This document shows positions 1 to 8,186 of a stretch of 64,000 nt of DNA, piece after piece. Position 1 is the stretch's first letter. Each line of letters starts with the position of its first letter. The stretch lies in the NCBI RefSeq assembly GCF_016714285.1, contig NZ_JADJNN010000001.1, forward strand, positions 558,001 to 622,000, read 5' to 3'. The notes under the pieces are model-generated. The model was not told where the DNA came from. It made no database searches and was given only the letters and a program-made list of their open reading frames with translations. Made by a program: the position numbers and the translations under genes. The stretch is from Nannocystis sp. (lineage in GTDB: Bacteria > Myxococcota_A > Polyangia > Nannocystales > Nannocystaceae).

Positions 1-267
1 CACCAGGAAGAACTCGCGGCCGCTGTCGCTGGTGAACTGATCGAGGTAGCGCGGGATCGCCGGGTGTCGGAGGTCGCGCAGGACCTGGCACTCGCGCTCG
101 AACAGGTCGAAGGGCTTCCAGTCGCCGCCGAGGTCGCGCAGCTCGAGCACCTTGATCGCCACCGCGGTGTTGCTGACGCGATCGATCGCGCGGAAGGTCT
201 TGCCCTGCGCGCCGGCGCCGAGGGCCTCCATGATCTGATAGCGCTGCAGGCCGATCGGGTCGCTCAT
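1..267 (-). CDS. Ser/Thr protein kinase, N-terminal part only
   Basis: Start of a eukaryote-like Ser/Thr kinase that runs off the left edge. The first residues read MSDPIGLQRYQIMEALGAGA, a typical lead-in to the kinase fold with a Gly-rich loop, followed by AIKVLEL (the Lys that positions ATP) and a helix ending in LRHPAIPRYLDQF (alphaC and the following strand). ATG at 265-267 is the natural start because the kinase domain begins about 10 residues later. It is divergent from nth, 48 bp apart. Substrate and C-terminal domains are outside the window. The family call is firm; the role is unknown. Confidence 0.85.
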   Translation of the reverse strand, partial: MSDPIGLQRYQIMEALGAGAQGKTFRAIDRVSNTAVAIKVLELRDLGGDWKPFDLFERECQVLRDLRHPAIPRYLDQFTSDSGREFFLV

Positions 268-315
268 GCCTGGCTCGGTTCTACCATCCTGGCCGCCGTG
301 ATAGGCTGCTGGCCC

Positions 316-957
316 ATGACGGTCACGGCCGAGCTGCTCCTCGAACGCCTCCGCGAGCTGCACCCGACGGCCCGCTACGAGCTCGACTGGTCGACGCCGG
401 TGCAGATGCTGGTGGCGACGATCCTGGCGGCGCAGTGCACCGACGAGCGCGTCAATGCGGTCACACCGGCGCTGTTCTCCCGCTACCCCGACGCCGAGGC
501 CTTCGCGGCGGCCGATCGCGGCGAGCTCGAGGAGGCGGTGCGACCGACGGGCTTCTACAAGCAGAAGGCGAAGGCGGTCCAGGAGACCTGCCGGGCCCTG
601 GTCGATCGCTTCGGCGGCGAGGTGCCGCAGAGCATCGCCGAGCTGGTGACGCTGCCCGGGGTGGCGCGCAAGACGGCCAACGTGGTGCTGGCGACCTGCT
701 TCGACATCCCGTCGGGGATCATCGTCGACACCCACGTGCAGCGGGTCAGCCAGCGAATGGGCCTGACGCAGCAGCGCGACCCGGAGCGCATCGAGGCTGA
801 CCTGATGGCGATCGTGCCCGAGGATCAGTGGACCTACTTCGGGCCGGCGATGGTGCTGTTCGGCCGCTACCTGTGCACCGCCAAGAAGCCGGAGTGTCCG
901 CGCTGCCCGCTGCAGTCGCAGTGCCCGAAGGTCGGCGTGTCGCGCGGGGCGGGCTGA
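316..957 (+). CDS. nth: Endonuclease III (DNA glycosylase/AP lyase)
   Basis: Removes oxidised pyrimidines from DNA and cleaves the abasic site in base-excision repair. The 213-residue protein has the helix-hairpin-helix with the catalytic lysine (LPGVARKTANVVL), the catalytic aspartate in IIVDTHVQR, and the C-terminal 4Fe-4S ligands spaced C-X6-C-X2-C-X5-C (C in LCTAKKPEC, then PRC and PLQSQC). Length and motif order match bacterial Nth. The ATG at 316 is chosen because the upstream in-frame extension to 64 lies antisense to the neighbouring kinase and adds no family sequence. Confidence 0.96.
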   Translation: MTVTAELLLERLRELHPTARYELDWSTPVQMLVATILAAQCTDERVNAVTPALFSRYPDAEAFAAADRGELEEAVRPTGFYKQKAKAVQETCRALVDRFGGEVPQSIAELVTLPGVARKTANVVLATCFDIPSGIIVDTHVQRVSQRMGLTQQRDPERIEADLMAIVPEDQWTYFGPAMVLFGRYLCTAKKPECPRCPLQSQCPKVGVSRGAG

Positions 958-999
958 CTCGATCGGGGCGAGTACGGCCCTTCGCGCGGGGCGGGCTGA

Positions 1000-2670
1000 C
1001 TAGATCGGGCCGAGCACGGCCTTGCGCGCGGCGAGGTCGGCCAGCAGGGCGCTGATGCGGGCGAGGCGGTCGTCGTCGAGGGGCGCGGCCTCGGCGGCGG
1101 CGCCGGCCTGCACGGCCTCGACCACGGTGGCGCCCGCGAGCAACGCGGCGACCACGGCCTCGGCGAGCGGCGTGAGCTGCAGGAAGCGGACGACGTGGGC
1201 CTCGTCGCGGTAGGCGAGCAGCACCACCGACTCGGGCGTCGGCGGAGCGAGGTCGTCCGGATCGTCGGCGAGGTGATGGACGGCGTGGTCGTAGCGGACG
1301 AGCTGGGCGCTGGCGTCGAACTCGAGGCGGGCGTCGAGGGTGAAGGGCCGCGGCTCACCGCGCGGACGCGGCGGCGCGGCGGCGACGCGGTACTCGAGCA
1401 GCTCGTGCGCGGCCAGCTCGGCCAACCATGACGGGGCCTCGGCGCGCCAGCGCGGCGCGATGAAGCTGAAGAACTCGCCGGGCACGTCGCGCAGGAGCCG
1501 GCTCTGCGGGCCGCCGGAGGCCAGCCAGGCGGCCAGATCGTCGGCGAAGGCGGGGCCGCGGCGGGCCTGGGTCCGCGGGAGGAACTGGGCGACGGCGGCG
1601 GCGAGGGCGTCGCGGACCAGGTCGCGGTAGACGGCGACGCGCGGCGCGGCGACCAGCAGCGCGTCGGCCTCGGGCAGGGCGGCGCGAGGGGCCTCGACCG
1701 TGCGGGTTGTGATGTGCTCGACCATCGCGGCTTGCACGGCTGCGAGCACGCGATCTTCGGCGGGCTCGGAGGGCTGGATCGGCTGCGATCGGGATGGCGT
1801 GAGAGACATGTCGGAAGGGACATGTTCACCGAGGGCCGCGCGGTAGATGGCGCCTAGCTCGCGCAGCTCGGCGAGCAGCTCGGGGTAGGGCGGGATGTTG
1901 TGGTCGCGCTCGTAGAGCACCGGCAGCGGGCCGGTGCGCGCGAGGGTCCAGGCGAGCAGATCCTTGACCTCCGCCGAGACCGGGGCGCCGTGGGTGTCGA
2001 GCACGAGGCCGAGCTCGGGCCGCGGCTCACCGCCAGCGACGTGGATCTGGACCACTCGCGCGAGCGGCAGGGCGGCGACGAAGGCCCGCGCGTCGTGGCC
2101 GTGGTTGTGGGCGTTGACCGCGACGTTGTTGAGGTCGAGCAGGAGGCCGCAGCCGGCGCGTTCGAGCACCTCGCAGAGGAAGTCGAGCTCGGCCGCGCCG
2201 CGCGATGGGCCGTGCGACAGGGCGGCGTAGTCGCTGATGTTCTCGAGCGCGATCGGTCGCGCGAGCAGGTCCTCGGCCCGGCGCAGCTGATCGGCGACGT
2301 GGCGAGCCGCGCCGCTGCGAAACGGCAGGGGCAGCAGCTCGTGCAAACAGGAGCCGGGGCCGCCGACCCAGCACAGGTGATCGCTGTGACGATCGACGCC
2401 GAGCTCGTCGAGGAAGACGCGCAGGCGGGCCAGGTAGTCGCGGTCGAGCGCCGCGCCGCCGACCCCGAGCATGAGGCCGTGGGTCAGCAGCGGTCGTTCG
2501 GCGGCGATGCGATGCAGCGCCGCGGGGAAGTAGCCGCCGCGGCGCATGTAGTTCTCGGGCGAGACCTCGAAGAACGCGATCGCGGGGTCGACCGGTCCGG
2601 CGAGCACGTCGTCGAGGAAGGCCCAGCGCAGCCCAAGGCCGACGCCAGTGGGCCCGCGGCTGCGACTCAG
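1000..2670 (-). CDS. MNIO (DUF692)-DUF2063 fusion enzyme, RiPP-modifying (HvfB-HvfC type)
   Basis: N-terminal DUF692 domain (multinuclear non-haem iron oxidase, about 270 residues) with the expected iron-ligand segments: LTHGLMLGVGG, DRHSDHLCW, LENISDYA, LDLNNVAVNAHNHGHDA, VQIHVAGGE and LDTHGAPV. After a linker around 1740-1830 comes a DUF2063 (HvfC/BufC-like, DNA-binding-domain-like) partner of about 230 residues. In known systems these are separate proteins that convert Cys in a precursor to oxazolone/thioamide groups. Family residues (GVGLGLRWAFLDD) are encoded upstream of the GTG at 2607. The real start is therefore probably near 2668-2670, where an in-frame CTG overlaps the precursor stop as CTGA; no ATG, GTG or TTG is available there. 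It directly follows the Cys-rich precursor gene. The linker carries a copy of the GGACATGT repeat. Confidence 0.88.
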   Translation of the reverse strand: MSRSRGPTGVGLGLRWAFLDDVLAGPVDPAIAFFEVSPENYMRRGGYFPAALHRIAAERPLLTHGLMLGVGGAALDRDYLARLRVFLDELGVDRHSDHLCWVGGPGSCLHELLPLPFRSGAARHVADQLRRAEDLLARPIALENISDYAALSHGPSRGAAELDFLCEVLERAGCGLLLDLNNVAVNAHNHGHDARAFVAALPLARVVQIHVAGGEPRPELGLVLDTHGAPVSAEVKDLLAWTLARTGPLPVLYERDHNIPPYPELLAELRELGAIYRAALGEHVPSDMSLTPSRSQPIQPSEPAEDRVLAAVQAAMVEHITTRTVEAPRAALPEADALLVAAPRVAVYRDLVRDALAAAVAQFLPRTQARRGPAFADDLAAWLASGGPQSRLLRDVPGEFFSFIAPRWRAEAPSWLAELAAHELLEYRVAAAPPRPRGEPRPFTLDARLEFDASAQLVRYDHAVHHLADDPDDLAPPTPESVVLLAYRDEAHVVRFLQLTPLAEAVVAALLAGATVVEAVQAGAAAEAAPLDDDRLARISALLADLAARKAVLGPI

Positions 2671-3137
2671 CTGCAGGTGCCCTCGCCGCAGGCCGCCTCA
2701 CCCTTGGCCTTCGTGGTCTTCTTCTTGGTCTTGGTCTTGGTGGTGGCGGTGGCGGCCGGCGCGGTGGCGTCGGCGGCGACGGCCGAACCAGAGGTCGTCG
2801 GCGTGGCCGCGGGCTCGGCGGCGGCAGCGGTGGCCGCAGTGGCCGGCGGAGCGGCCTTGTCACCGGCGCAGGACTTCTCGCCCTTGTCCCCGCCGCACGA
2901 CTTCTCGCCGCCGCAGGACTTCTCGCCCTTGTCCCCGCCGCACGACTTCTCGCCGCCGGCGGCCTTGTCGGCGCTGCAGCTGGCGTGGCCGTGGCCCTGG
3001 TCGGCGCCGCAGCTGGCATCGCCGGCGGCTGGCTTCGCGGCGGGGACCTCGGTGGCGTCCGCGGTCTTCTTGCAGGCGGAGAGAGAGAGGCCAGTCCCGA
3101 GGATGGCGAGGGTGGCAGAGATGGTGCGGATGTCCAT
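2667..3137 (-). CDS. Cys-rich lipoprotein-type RiPP precursor (HvfA/bufferin-like)
   Basis: 156-residue exported peptide. Residues 1-22 are a signal peptide ending in a lipobox (LSLSAC, Cys22). A Cys-rich region at about 40-94 carries repeats of the form GEKSCGGDK (Cys 43, 54, 66, 75, 81, 90). An Ala/Thr/Pro-rich linker follows, and the end is ACGEGTCS (Cys150, Cys155). Repeats of the E-K-x-C-G kind resemble the EGKCG repeats of HvfA-type precursors modified by MNIO enzymes to chelate copper. The downstream MNIO-DUF2063 gene overlaps its stop codon, which supports an enzyme-substrate pair. The family link is inferred from repeats and context; the lipid anchor is unusual for such precursors. 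Confidence 0.8.
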   Translation of the reverse strand: MDIRTISATLAILGTGLSLSACKKTADATEVPAAKPAAGDASCGADQGHGHASCSADKAAGGEKSCGGDKGEKSCGGEKSCGGDKGEKSCAGDKAAPPATAATAAAAEPAATPTTSGSAVAADATAPAATATTKTKTKKKTTKAKGEAACGEGTCS

Positions 3138-3182
3138 GTGGGTGCTCCTGTTGCGCGATACGCGATGCGATGGTTGAACGGA

Positions 3183-4097
3183 TCAGCCGGCCTTGCCGGG
3201 AGCCGCGGTGGCGGCGGCCTTGGCGTCGCCGGCCGGGGTCTGGTACGGGGTGCCGCTCGGGGCCTGGCCTGCGACCGCCGGAGCCGCGCCAGCGGCGGCG
3301 GACTCCATGCTGGGCTTGGCGTCGGGCGCGAGCTTGGCGGTGAACTCGAGGTGTACAGCGGCGGCCTTGGCCACCTTCGGCGAGAGGGTCTGCAGGGTCT
3401 TGGCGGCCAGCTTGCCGAAGGCCTCGCGCGGGTGCACGTCGTACTCGTCGAGGCCGACCTCGAGGGGCTCCAGGCTCTTGATGCGCACGCTGCTCGGCTG
3501 GTCGCCGACGTAGGTGAACGTGGCCTCGAGCTTCACCGACTTGCTGGCCTTGCGCTGATGGAGAAGAAACTCGCCGGTCGCGGTGAAGCTGACCTTGCGC
3601 TCGGCGCCGCTGAGCTTGTCGAGGTTGGTCGCCGAGAGGTCCCCCAGCTCGCGCAGCGAGAACTCGATCAGGGCGTTCTTGGCGAGCGCGTCGGCGGGGG
3701 CGTCAGGGCCGATCTCCAGCCACTCGCGGGCGTGCTGGTTCTGGGTCTCGTTCTTGGTCTCTTCACCGAAGGGCTGGCCCTCGGCGTCGGCCTTGCGCTG
3801 GAACAGCTCGAGCGCCCGGAGGTCGACGTGCACCAGGCCCGTGGTCTTGGCGAGGTCGGCGGTGTCGACGAAGATCTCGCCGGTCAGCGCCGAGGCGGGG
3901 ACACGGCCGCGGATCTTCTCGATCGGGGCGTCCATGTCGAAGCCGAGGACGCCATCGCTGCTGTCGACCACGAAGCGACGGGCGCCGGCCGACTTCGGGG
4001 CCTCGATGGCGAGCTTCTCAGCTTGCTCCGCGAGCTTGACAGGCTCGCCGCCACAGGCGAGGAGGAGAGAGGAGAGGGTGAGGAGGGTGAAGCGCAT
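3183..4097 (-). CDS. YceI-like domain lipoprotein
   Basis: 304-residue lipoprotein: signal peptide with lipobox LLLAC (about residues 10-15), then a YceI-like beta-barrel domain recognised by FVVDSSDGVLGF, RGRVPASALTGEIFVDTADLA and HVDLRALELF. YceI-type proteins bind isoprenoid or amphiphilic ligands in the periplasm. The C-terminus (about 255-304) is low-complexity Ala/Gly/Pro. The ATG at 4095-4097 places the signal peptide at the N-terminus; upstream in-frame sequence has no such signal. It ends 45 bp before the Cys-rich precursor on the same strand, so it may be the first gene of the precursor/MNIO operon. Ligand unknown. Confidence 0.78.
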   Translation of the reverse strand: MRFTLLTLSSLLLACGGEPVKLAEQAEKLAIEAPKSAGARRFVVDSSDGVLGFDMDAPIEKIRGRVPASALTGEIFVDTADLAKTTGLVHVDLRALELFQRKADAEGQPFGEETKNETQNQHAREWLEIGPDAPADALAKNALIEFSLRELGDLSATNLDKLSGAERKVSFTATGEFLLHQRKASKSVKLEATFTYVGDQPSSVRIKSLEPLEVGLDEYDVHPREAFGKLAAKTLQTLSPKVAKAAAVHLEFTAKLAPDAKPSMESAAAGAAPAVAGQAPSGTPYQTPAGDAKAAATAAPGKAG

Positions 4098-4254
4098 GGC
4101 GGGCACACAACGGCGGCCGGGAGCGGCTGTTACAGGGTTGACGACCGCCCCAGGATGCCCGATCCGCGGCCGTTCTGGGGGGCTCCCTGCGCCGACGGGT
4201 CGGATCGCGCGCAGCCGCGAACGCAGCAGCGGCCGGGCGTGCCACACTCCGCCC

Positions 4255-5346
4255 GTGCCCCCCCTTCGCCCCGCGGGCCGCGTCCTCGCCGGCGCGGCGC
4301 TGCTGCTCTGGACGCGTCCAGTCGCGGGTTCACCTGGCCCTTGGGGCAGGTTGGCACCCGGCGTCACGCCGCCAGTGCCCGACGCGTCGCCAGGGCGCGC
4401 GCCAACGCCGACGCGGCGACCGATCGCCGAGGCGCTGCGGGTGATCCCCGGCGCGACCTGTCTGTCCGCGGAGACCCTCGCCGAGCACGTGCCGGCCTGG
4501 CTCGGCCGCGACGAGATCGAGGCTGGAGTGACGATCGAGGTGCGCGGCGATCCCTTCATCGCCAACGCAGCGGCGATCACCGTGCTGACCCCGGCCGGCC
4601 TGATCGAGCGCGCCTTCGACGACGGCCCGCCCGGGTGCAGCGATCTGCACGCGGTGCTCGGGCTGGCGATCGCCATGGCGATCGACGCGTCGGTGCTGAC
4701 GACCCTGGGTTACGAGGTGGTCGACACGCCGCCTCCGCCGCCGCAGACGCCCGCTGTCGACAACGAGCGACCGCCGCTGCAGGCCCGTCGCAAGCCTCCG
4801 GAGGTGATACCCAGGCTTGCGCGCTTGCGCGCACTTGCGGCGCTCCGCGGCGGGCTGTGGGTCGGGATGGTGCCGGGGCTCGCGGGGGGTGGACAGATGC
4901 AGGCCGAGCTCGGCTGGCGCCCGTGGTTCGAGCTGCGTGTCGGCGTGCTCGGCGGCTACGGGCAGCGGCGACCGCTCGGCTCGGGGACCGTCGAATTTGG
5001 GCTGGTCGCGGGCCGCCTAGACGGTTGCTTCGGGGTCCAGCGCCGTCGCGTACGGCCACGCCTGTGCGTTGGCGGGGCGGCCGGGGCGTCGCAAGCGCTG
5101 ACCCGCGGCCTGACGGCGAGCCAGGCGCTGGTCAGCCCGTGGGTCAGCGTCGCGGCGGCGCTCGAGCTGCGGATCGTGACCACCCAGGTGTTCGCGGTCG
5201 ATGTCATCCTCGACGGCGTGGTTCCGTTTTTTCGGCCCAGCGTCTCGGTCCGCGAGCCCGGCGATCCGAGTATGATCACCGACTCCGTGAACTCGGCCCC
5301 GATCGGGGCCGTGCTCGCCATCGGCGGCGCATTTACGATTCGGTGA
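4255..5346 (+). CDS. Exported protein of unknown function, first gene of the ECF sigma module
   Basis: About 363 residues beginning at a GTG. A short hydrophobic N-terminus (VLAGAALLLWTRPVAG) looks like a signal peptide. The middle (about 60-150) is a small folded region, followed by a Pro-rich linker (TPPPPPQTP). The last 150 residues are rich in Gly and alternating hydrophobics (GGLWVGMVPGLAGGGQMQAE onward), as in a small outer-membrane beta-barrel. Its stop overlaps the sigma-factor start as GTGA, so the two are probably translated together. I do not recognise a named family. A role as envelope sensor or output of the adjacent sigma factor is conjecture. Confidence 0.7.
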   Translation: MPPLRPAGRVLAGAALLLWTRPVAGSPGPWGRLAPGVTPPVPDASPGRAPTPTRRPIAEALRVIPGATCLSAETLAEHVPAWLGRDEIEAGVTIEVRGDPFIANAAAITVLTPAGLIERAFDDGPPGCSDLHAVLGLAIAMAIDASVLTTLGYEVVDTPPPPPQTPAVDNERPPLQARRKPPEVIPRLARLRALAALRGGLWVGMVPGLAGGGQMQAELGWRPWFELRVGVLGGYGQRRPLGSGTVEFGLVAGRLDGCFGVQRRRVRPRLCVGGAAGASQALTRGLTASQALVSPWVSVAAALELRIVTTQVFAVDVILDGVVPFFRPSVSVREPGDPSMITDSVNSAPIGAVLAIGGAFTIR

Positions 5347-5984
5347 GGGTGCCGGTGAAGGTCTTGACCGATCCGCGACATACAGCGCCTGAAGGTGGCA
5401 CGGCCCCGGCACCAGCCCCGCATCTCGACGCGGCCAAGCTGTTCCGGGACCACGCGCAGTTCGTCGCCAGCTTCGTGGTGCGCCTCGGTACGCGCCGAGA
5501 GGAGGTCGACGACATCGTTCAGGAAGTGTTTCTCGTGGCCCACCGCCGGGGGGGCTTCATTCCGGGGGCCGCCCGCCCCACCACCTGGCTGGCCGAGATT
5601 GCCATCCGCGTGAGCTCGGCAGCACGGCGACGACAGCGTCGCTCACGGGAGGACCCGGACGTGCAGACGGTCGCCGGGGCCCTGGCAACCGGCCGCAACC
5701 CGGGCGAACTGGCCGAGACGGCCGAGGCGCTGCGCCGGGTCCAACAGGCCCTCGAGGCGCTCGATGAGGCCAAGCGCGCCGTGTTCATCCTGTTCGAACT
5801 TGAGGGCGAGAGCTGCGATTCGATCGCTGCGGGCCTCGGCATCCCCATCGGCACCGTCTACTCCCGGCTGCACAAGGCCCGCAAACTGTTCATGGAGGTC
5901 CACAGCCGCCTGCTCGGCGCCGGACCCACTCCCACCACCGGCCCCGAGGGCCGCAAGGCCAATTCACTCATGGTGACCCAATGA
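5343..5984 (+). CDS. ECF-type RNA polymerase sigma factor
   Basis: About 213 residues with sigma region 2 (LFRDHAQFVASFVVRLGTRR, then the region 2.2 segment DDIVQEVFLVAHRR and a TTWL motif) and region 4 (LDEAKRAVFILFELEGESCD, then IAAGLGIPIGTVYSRLHKAR, the helix-turn-helix that reads the -35 element). There is no region 1 or 3, so it belongs to the extracytoplasmic-function group. The GTG at 5343 overlaps the previous stop. The gene ends in an ATGA overlap with the membrane-protein gene at 5981, the usual position of a regulator of the sigma factor. Its target promoter is not visible here. Confidence 0.92.
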   Translation: MRVPVKVLTDPRHTAPEGGTAPAPAPHLDAAKLFRDHAQFVASFVVRLGTRREEVDDIVQEVFLVAHRRGGFIPGAARPTTWLAEIAIRVSSAARRRQRRSREDPDVQTVAGALATGRNPGELAETAEALRRVQQALEALDEAKRAVFILFELEGESCDSIAAGLGIPIGTVYSRLHKARKLFMEVHSRLLGAGPTPTTGPEGRKANSLMVTQ

Positions 5985-6751
5985 CCGGAGATCCACACCG
6001 CCTGCTCAACGACCCGGCGACCGCCGCCGTGCTCCGTCGCGACCTCAGCGTCGCCAGCGGACAGGGGGTCGCGTTCGACGTCGGGGCGGGCCTCGCTCGC
6101 TTCGAGTCGGCGGTCGCGGTGGACCTGGCCCGAGGGACAGGTCTTGGCGCGGGCTCGACGTCGGGTGGGCTCGCCGTCGGGGCGCTGCTGCTGGCCGGCG
6201 GCCTCGCGGCGATGCTCGGGTGGCAACTCGCTGGCCCCGCGGAGCCGACGGGTGCGCTCGCGTCGGACCCGATCGTGGCGCGCCGCGTCGTCCTTGAGCC
6301 GGATCCCACGGAGCCTGTGGTCGCGCCCACGCCTGTGCGCGTGCCGGCGGCGGCTCCGCTCGCTCCCGTGGTGATCGTGGACGAGGCTGTCGTCGATCCT
6401 TCACCGGCAGGGGCCAAGTTCCCACGTGGACGACGGATCCACGGCGCCCGGAACGAGGCCTCGGCGGTGGCGACGGTGCCTGCGGACCACCTCCGTGAGG
6501 CCCGCGAGCTCAACGCGGCGCGCGGCCTCCTCGGCAGCGACCCGGCGCAGGCGCTCGCGCTCGCGGACGCCGGCAAGGCCAGCTTCAGCGCCGGCGATTT
6601 TTCGCAGGAGTGGGAGGGCGTCGCGGTGCTCGCGTTGTTCGAGCTCGGCCGCGTCGACGAGGCGCGCCCGCGCAGCGCGGCGTTTCTCGAGCAGTACCCG
6701 AACGGTACCTATGCGCCGCGGATCCGCGCCGCCATCGCGGCCGTGCCGTGA
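5981..6751 (+). CDS. Single-pass membrane protein, possible anti-sigma factor
   Basis: 256 residues. An N-terminal cytoplasmic segment (about 1-57) is followed by one transmembrane helix (GGLAVGALLLAGGLAAMLGW, about 60-80) and a Pro/Val-rich linker. The C-terminal helical region of about 95 residues resembles TPR-type repeats (EARELNAARGLLGSDPAQAL, then EWEGVAVLALFELGRVDEAR). It overlaps the ECF sigma gene by ATGA. Position, topology and coupling suggest that it holds or senses for the sigma factor. I see no zinc-binding anti-sigma motif, so the anti-sigma role is inferred from context only. Confidence 0.7.
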   Translation: MTGDPHRLLNDPATAAVLRRDLSVASGQGVAFDVGAGLARFESAVAVDLARGTGLGAGSTSGGLAVGALLLAGGLAAMLGWQLAGPAEPTGALASDPIVARRVVLEPDPTEPVVAPTPVRVPAAAPLAPVVIVDEAVVDPSPAGAKFPRGRRIHGARNEASAVATVPADHLREARELNAARGLLGSDPAQALALADAGKASFSAGDFSQEWEGVAVLALFELGRVDEARPRSAAFLEQYPNGTYAPRIRAAIAAVP

Positions 6752-7001
6752 GCACCGCAGGGGCGGGGCGCGACTGCGACTCGCGGGTAACGTGCGAGGG
6801 CGCGCGGATCTCTCGTGAGTCGACCACGCATCCGCACATCAATCGGGTCGGCGCGTGAACGCGCGCGCACGATATTTTGGCGGAATTTCAAGCTGCTAAA
6901 CGCTGGTAGGTCAGCGATTCCCCTAACTGGGTCGACGGCCCCGACGGCGCGACATTGCCAGGCTTCTCACATTTCCGCCCGCGCTGAAATGATGCAGTGA
7001 G

Positions 7002-8186
7002 TTGGCTCCCGTGCGATGCTCGCCGACGGTGAAGCTGCCCCCTGCCACCACCTGGCTGACTGTCGGGTCGTTGTGTTTGTGCTCGTGCACTGTGCCGTTC
7101 TACGTCGATGAACCCACGTCGACTGGCTCCACCAGCGCGCCTGCTGGTGACACGGACCTGACGCCGACCACCACCGCGCCTGCGGAGGCGACCGACGATT
7201 CGGCCGCGAGCTCGAGTGGCGCGACGGATCCGGGGCTCCCCGGGACGACCTCGTCCTCTTCTTCGGGCGACGGGCCGATGCTGGACGTCGGCACCCCCGA
7301 CGATCAGGAGGAGTGCACACCGCCGGCGCCTGACTGCGATGCCGACGACGACGGGGTCGATCACGCGCTCGGCGTCAACTGCACTGGCGGGATCAGCAGC
7401 CTCGAAGGCGTGGTGGCGTCAGGCACGCCAGACTCGCTGTGGGTCGTCGCCGGCCCGCTCGGTGCTGGTGATACCTTCGCGCCCCGCCTCGGGAGCCGGG
7501 CCGTCCTGCTCAGCACGGGCGTCGCCAGCCACGTCGCGCTCGATCCTGAGGAGCTCCTGGCGAAGTGCTCGGAGATCGGGCTCCCGTGTCCGAGCACGGA
7601 CTACGATGGTGCCTACGACCTGGCGATGCTGCCGCTGCCGTTGCAGCCGGCGCCGATCATCTGTCCGAAAGGACAGCTCCCGCCAGGTCCCGGCGACTGC
7701 TCCGCGACCATCGACAAGCAGTGGCTCGGTGATCCGCAGATCGCCCACGATTACAGCGAGCTGCGCCTGACGGCGACGGCGCCGCTGAGTGCGGTAGGCG
7801 TGTCGCTACAGGCGGCCTTCTTCACCGCCGAGTGGCCGAACCGTAGCGCCGTGGGCGCCTTCGCCAACAACGACCTGTTCCTGGTCTGGCTCGAGTCCGA
7901 ACAATGGACCGGGAACATCGCGGTCCATCCCGACCAGCTCCAGCCGTTCGCCGCGGGCGCCCTCGAGTGGGATCACGTTCAGGACGCGGCCCTCACCGGT
8001 TTCGCCTTCGAGGAGCACGTGGCGATCGACTGGACCAAGCTGAGCGCCGCGATCACCCCGGGAGAGACCATCACGCTGGTGCTGGCGATCTTCGATGTCG
8101 GCGACCGCAAGGTCGACAGCGCGGTGCTCCTCGACGATCTGCGCTGGACCTGCGCCATCCCCAATGGGGGGCCGCGGCACCGGTAG
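7002..8186 (+). CDS. Choice-of-anchor-L-type surface lipoprotein
   Basis: 394 residues starting at TTG. The signal peptide has a lipobox-like LCLCSC (about residues 24-30). A Ser/Thr/Gly-rich stalk follows (about 35-95), then an Asp-rich CDADDDGVDHALG calcium-loop-like segment. The rest matches the choice-of-anchor L pattern in order: GVNCTGG at the start, SLWVVAG, GSRAVLLSTG, then LSAVGVSLQAAFFTAEWP and the closing LVLAIFDVGDRKVDSAVLLD. Such proteins are displayed on the surface of myxobacteria; binding partners are unknown. The call rests on motif order read by eye. Confidence 0.78.
   Translation: MAPVRCSPTVKLPPATTWLTVGSLCLCSCTVPFYVDEPTSTGSTSAPAGDTDLTPTTTAPAEATDDSAASSSGATDPGLPGTTSSSSSGDGPMLDVGTPDDQEECTPPAPDCDADDDGVDHALGVNCTGGISSLEGVVASGTPDSLWVVAGPLGAGDTFAPRLGSRAVLLSTGVASHVALDPEELLAKCSEIGLPCPSTDYDGAYDLAMLPLPLQPAPIICPKGQLPPGPGDCSATIDKQWLGDPQIAHDYSELRLTATAPLSAVGVSLQAAFFTAEWPNRSAVGAFANNDLFLVWLESEQWTGNIAVHPDQLQPFAAGALEWDHVQDAALTGFAFEEHVAIDWTKLSAAITPGETITLVLAIFDVGDRKVDSAVLLDDLRWTCAIPNGGPRHR
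7661..7676. repeat. Copy of the CCTGTCC/GGACAGG palindrome inside a gene
   Basis: CTGTCC-GAAA-GGACAG, a perfect 6-bp stem with a GAAA tetraloop. It lies inside the anchor-L lipoprotein gene and encodes the CPKGQL segment. It belongs to the dispersed palindrome family found throughout the window. Confidence 0.6.
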
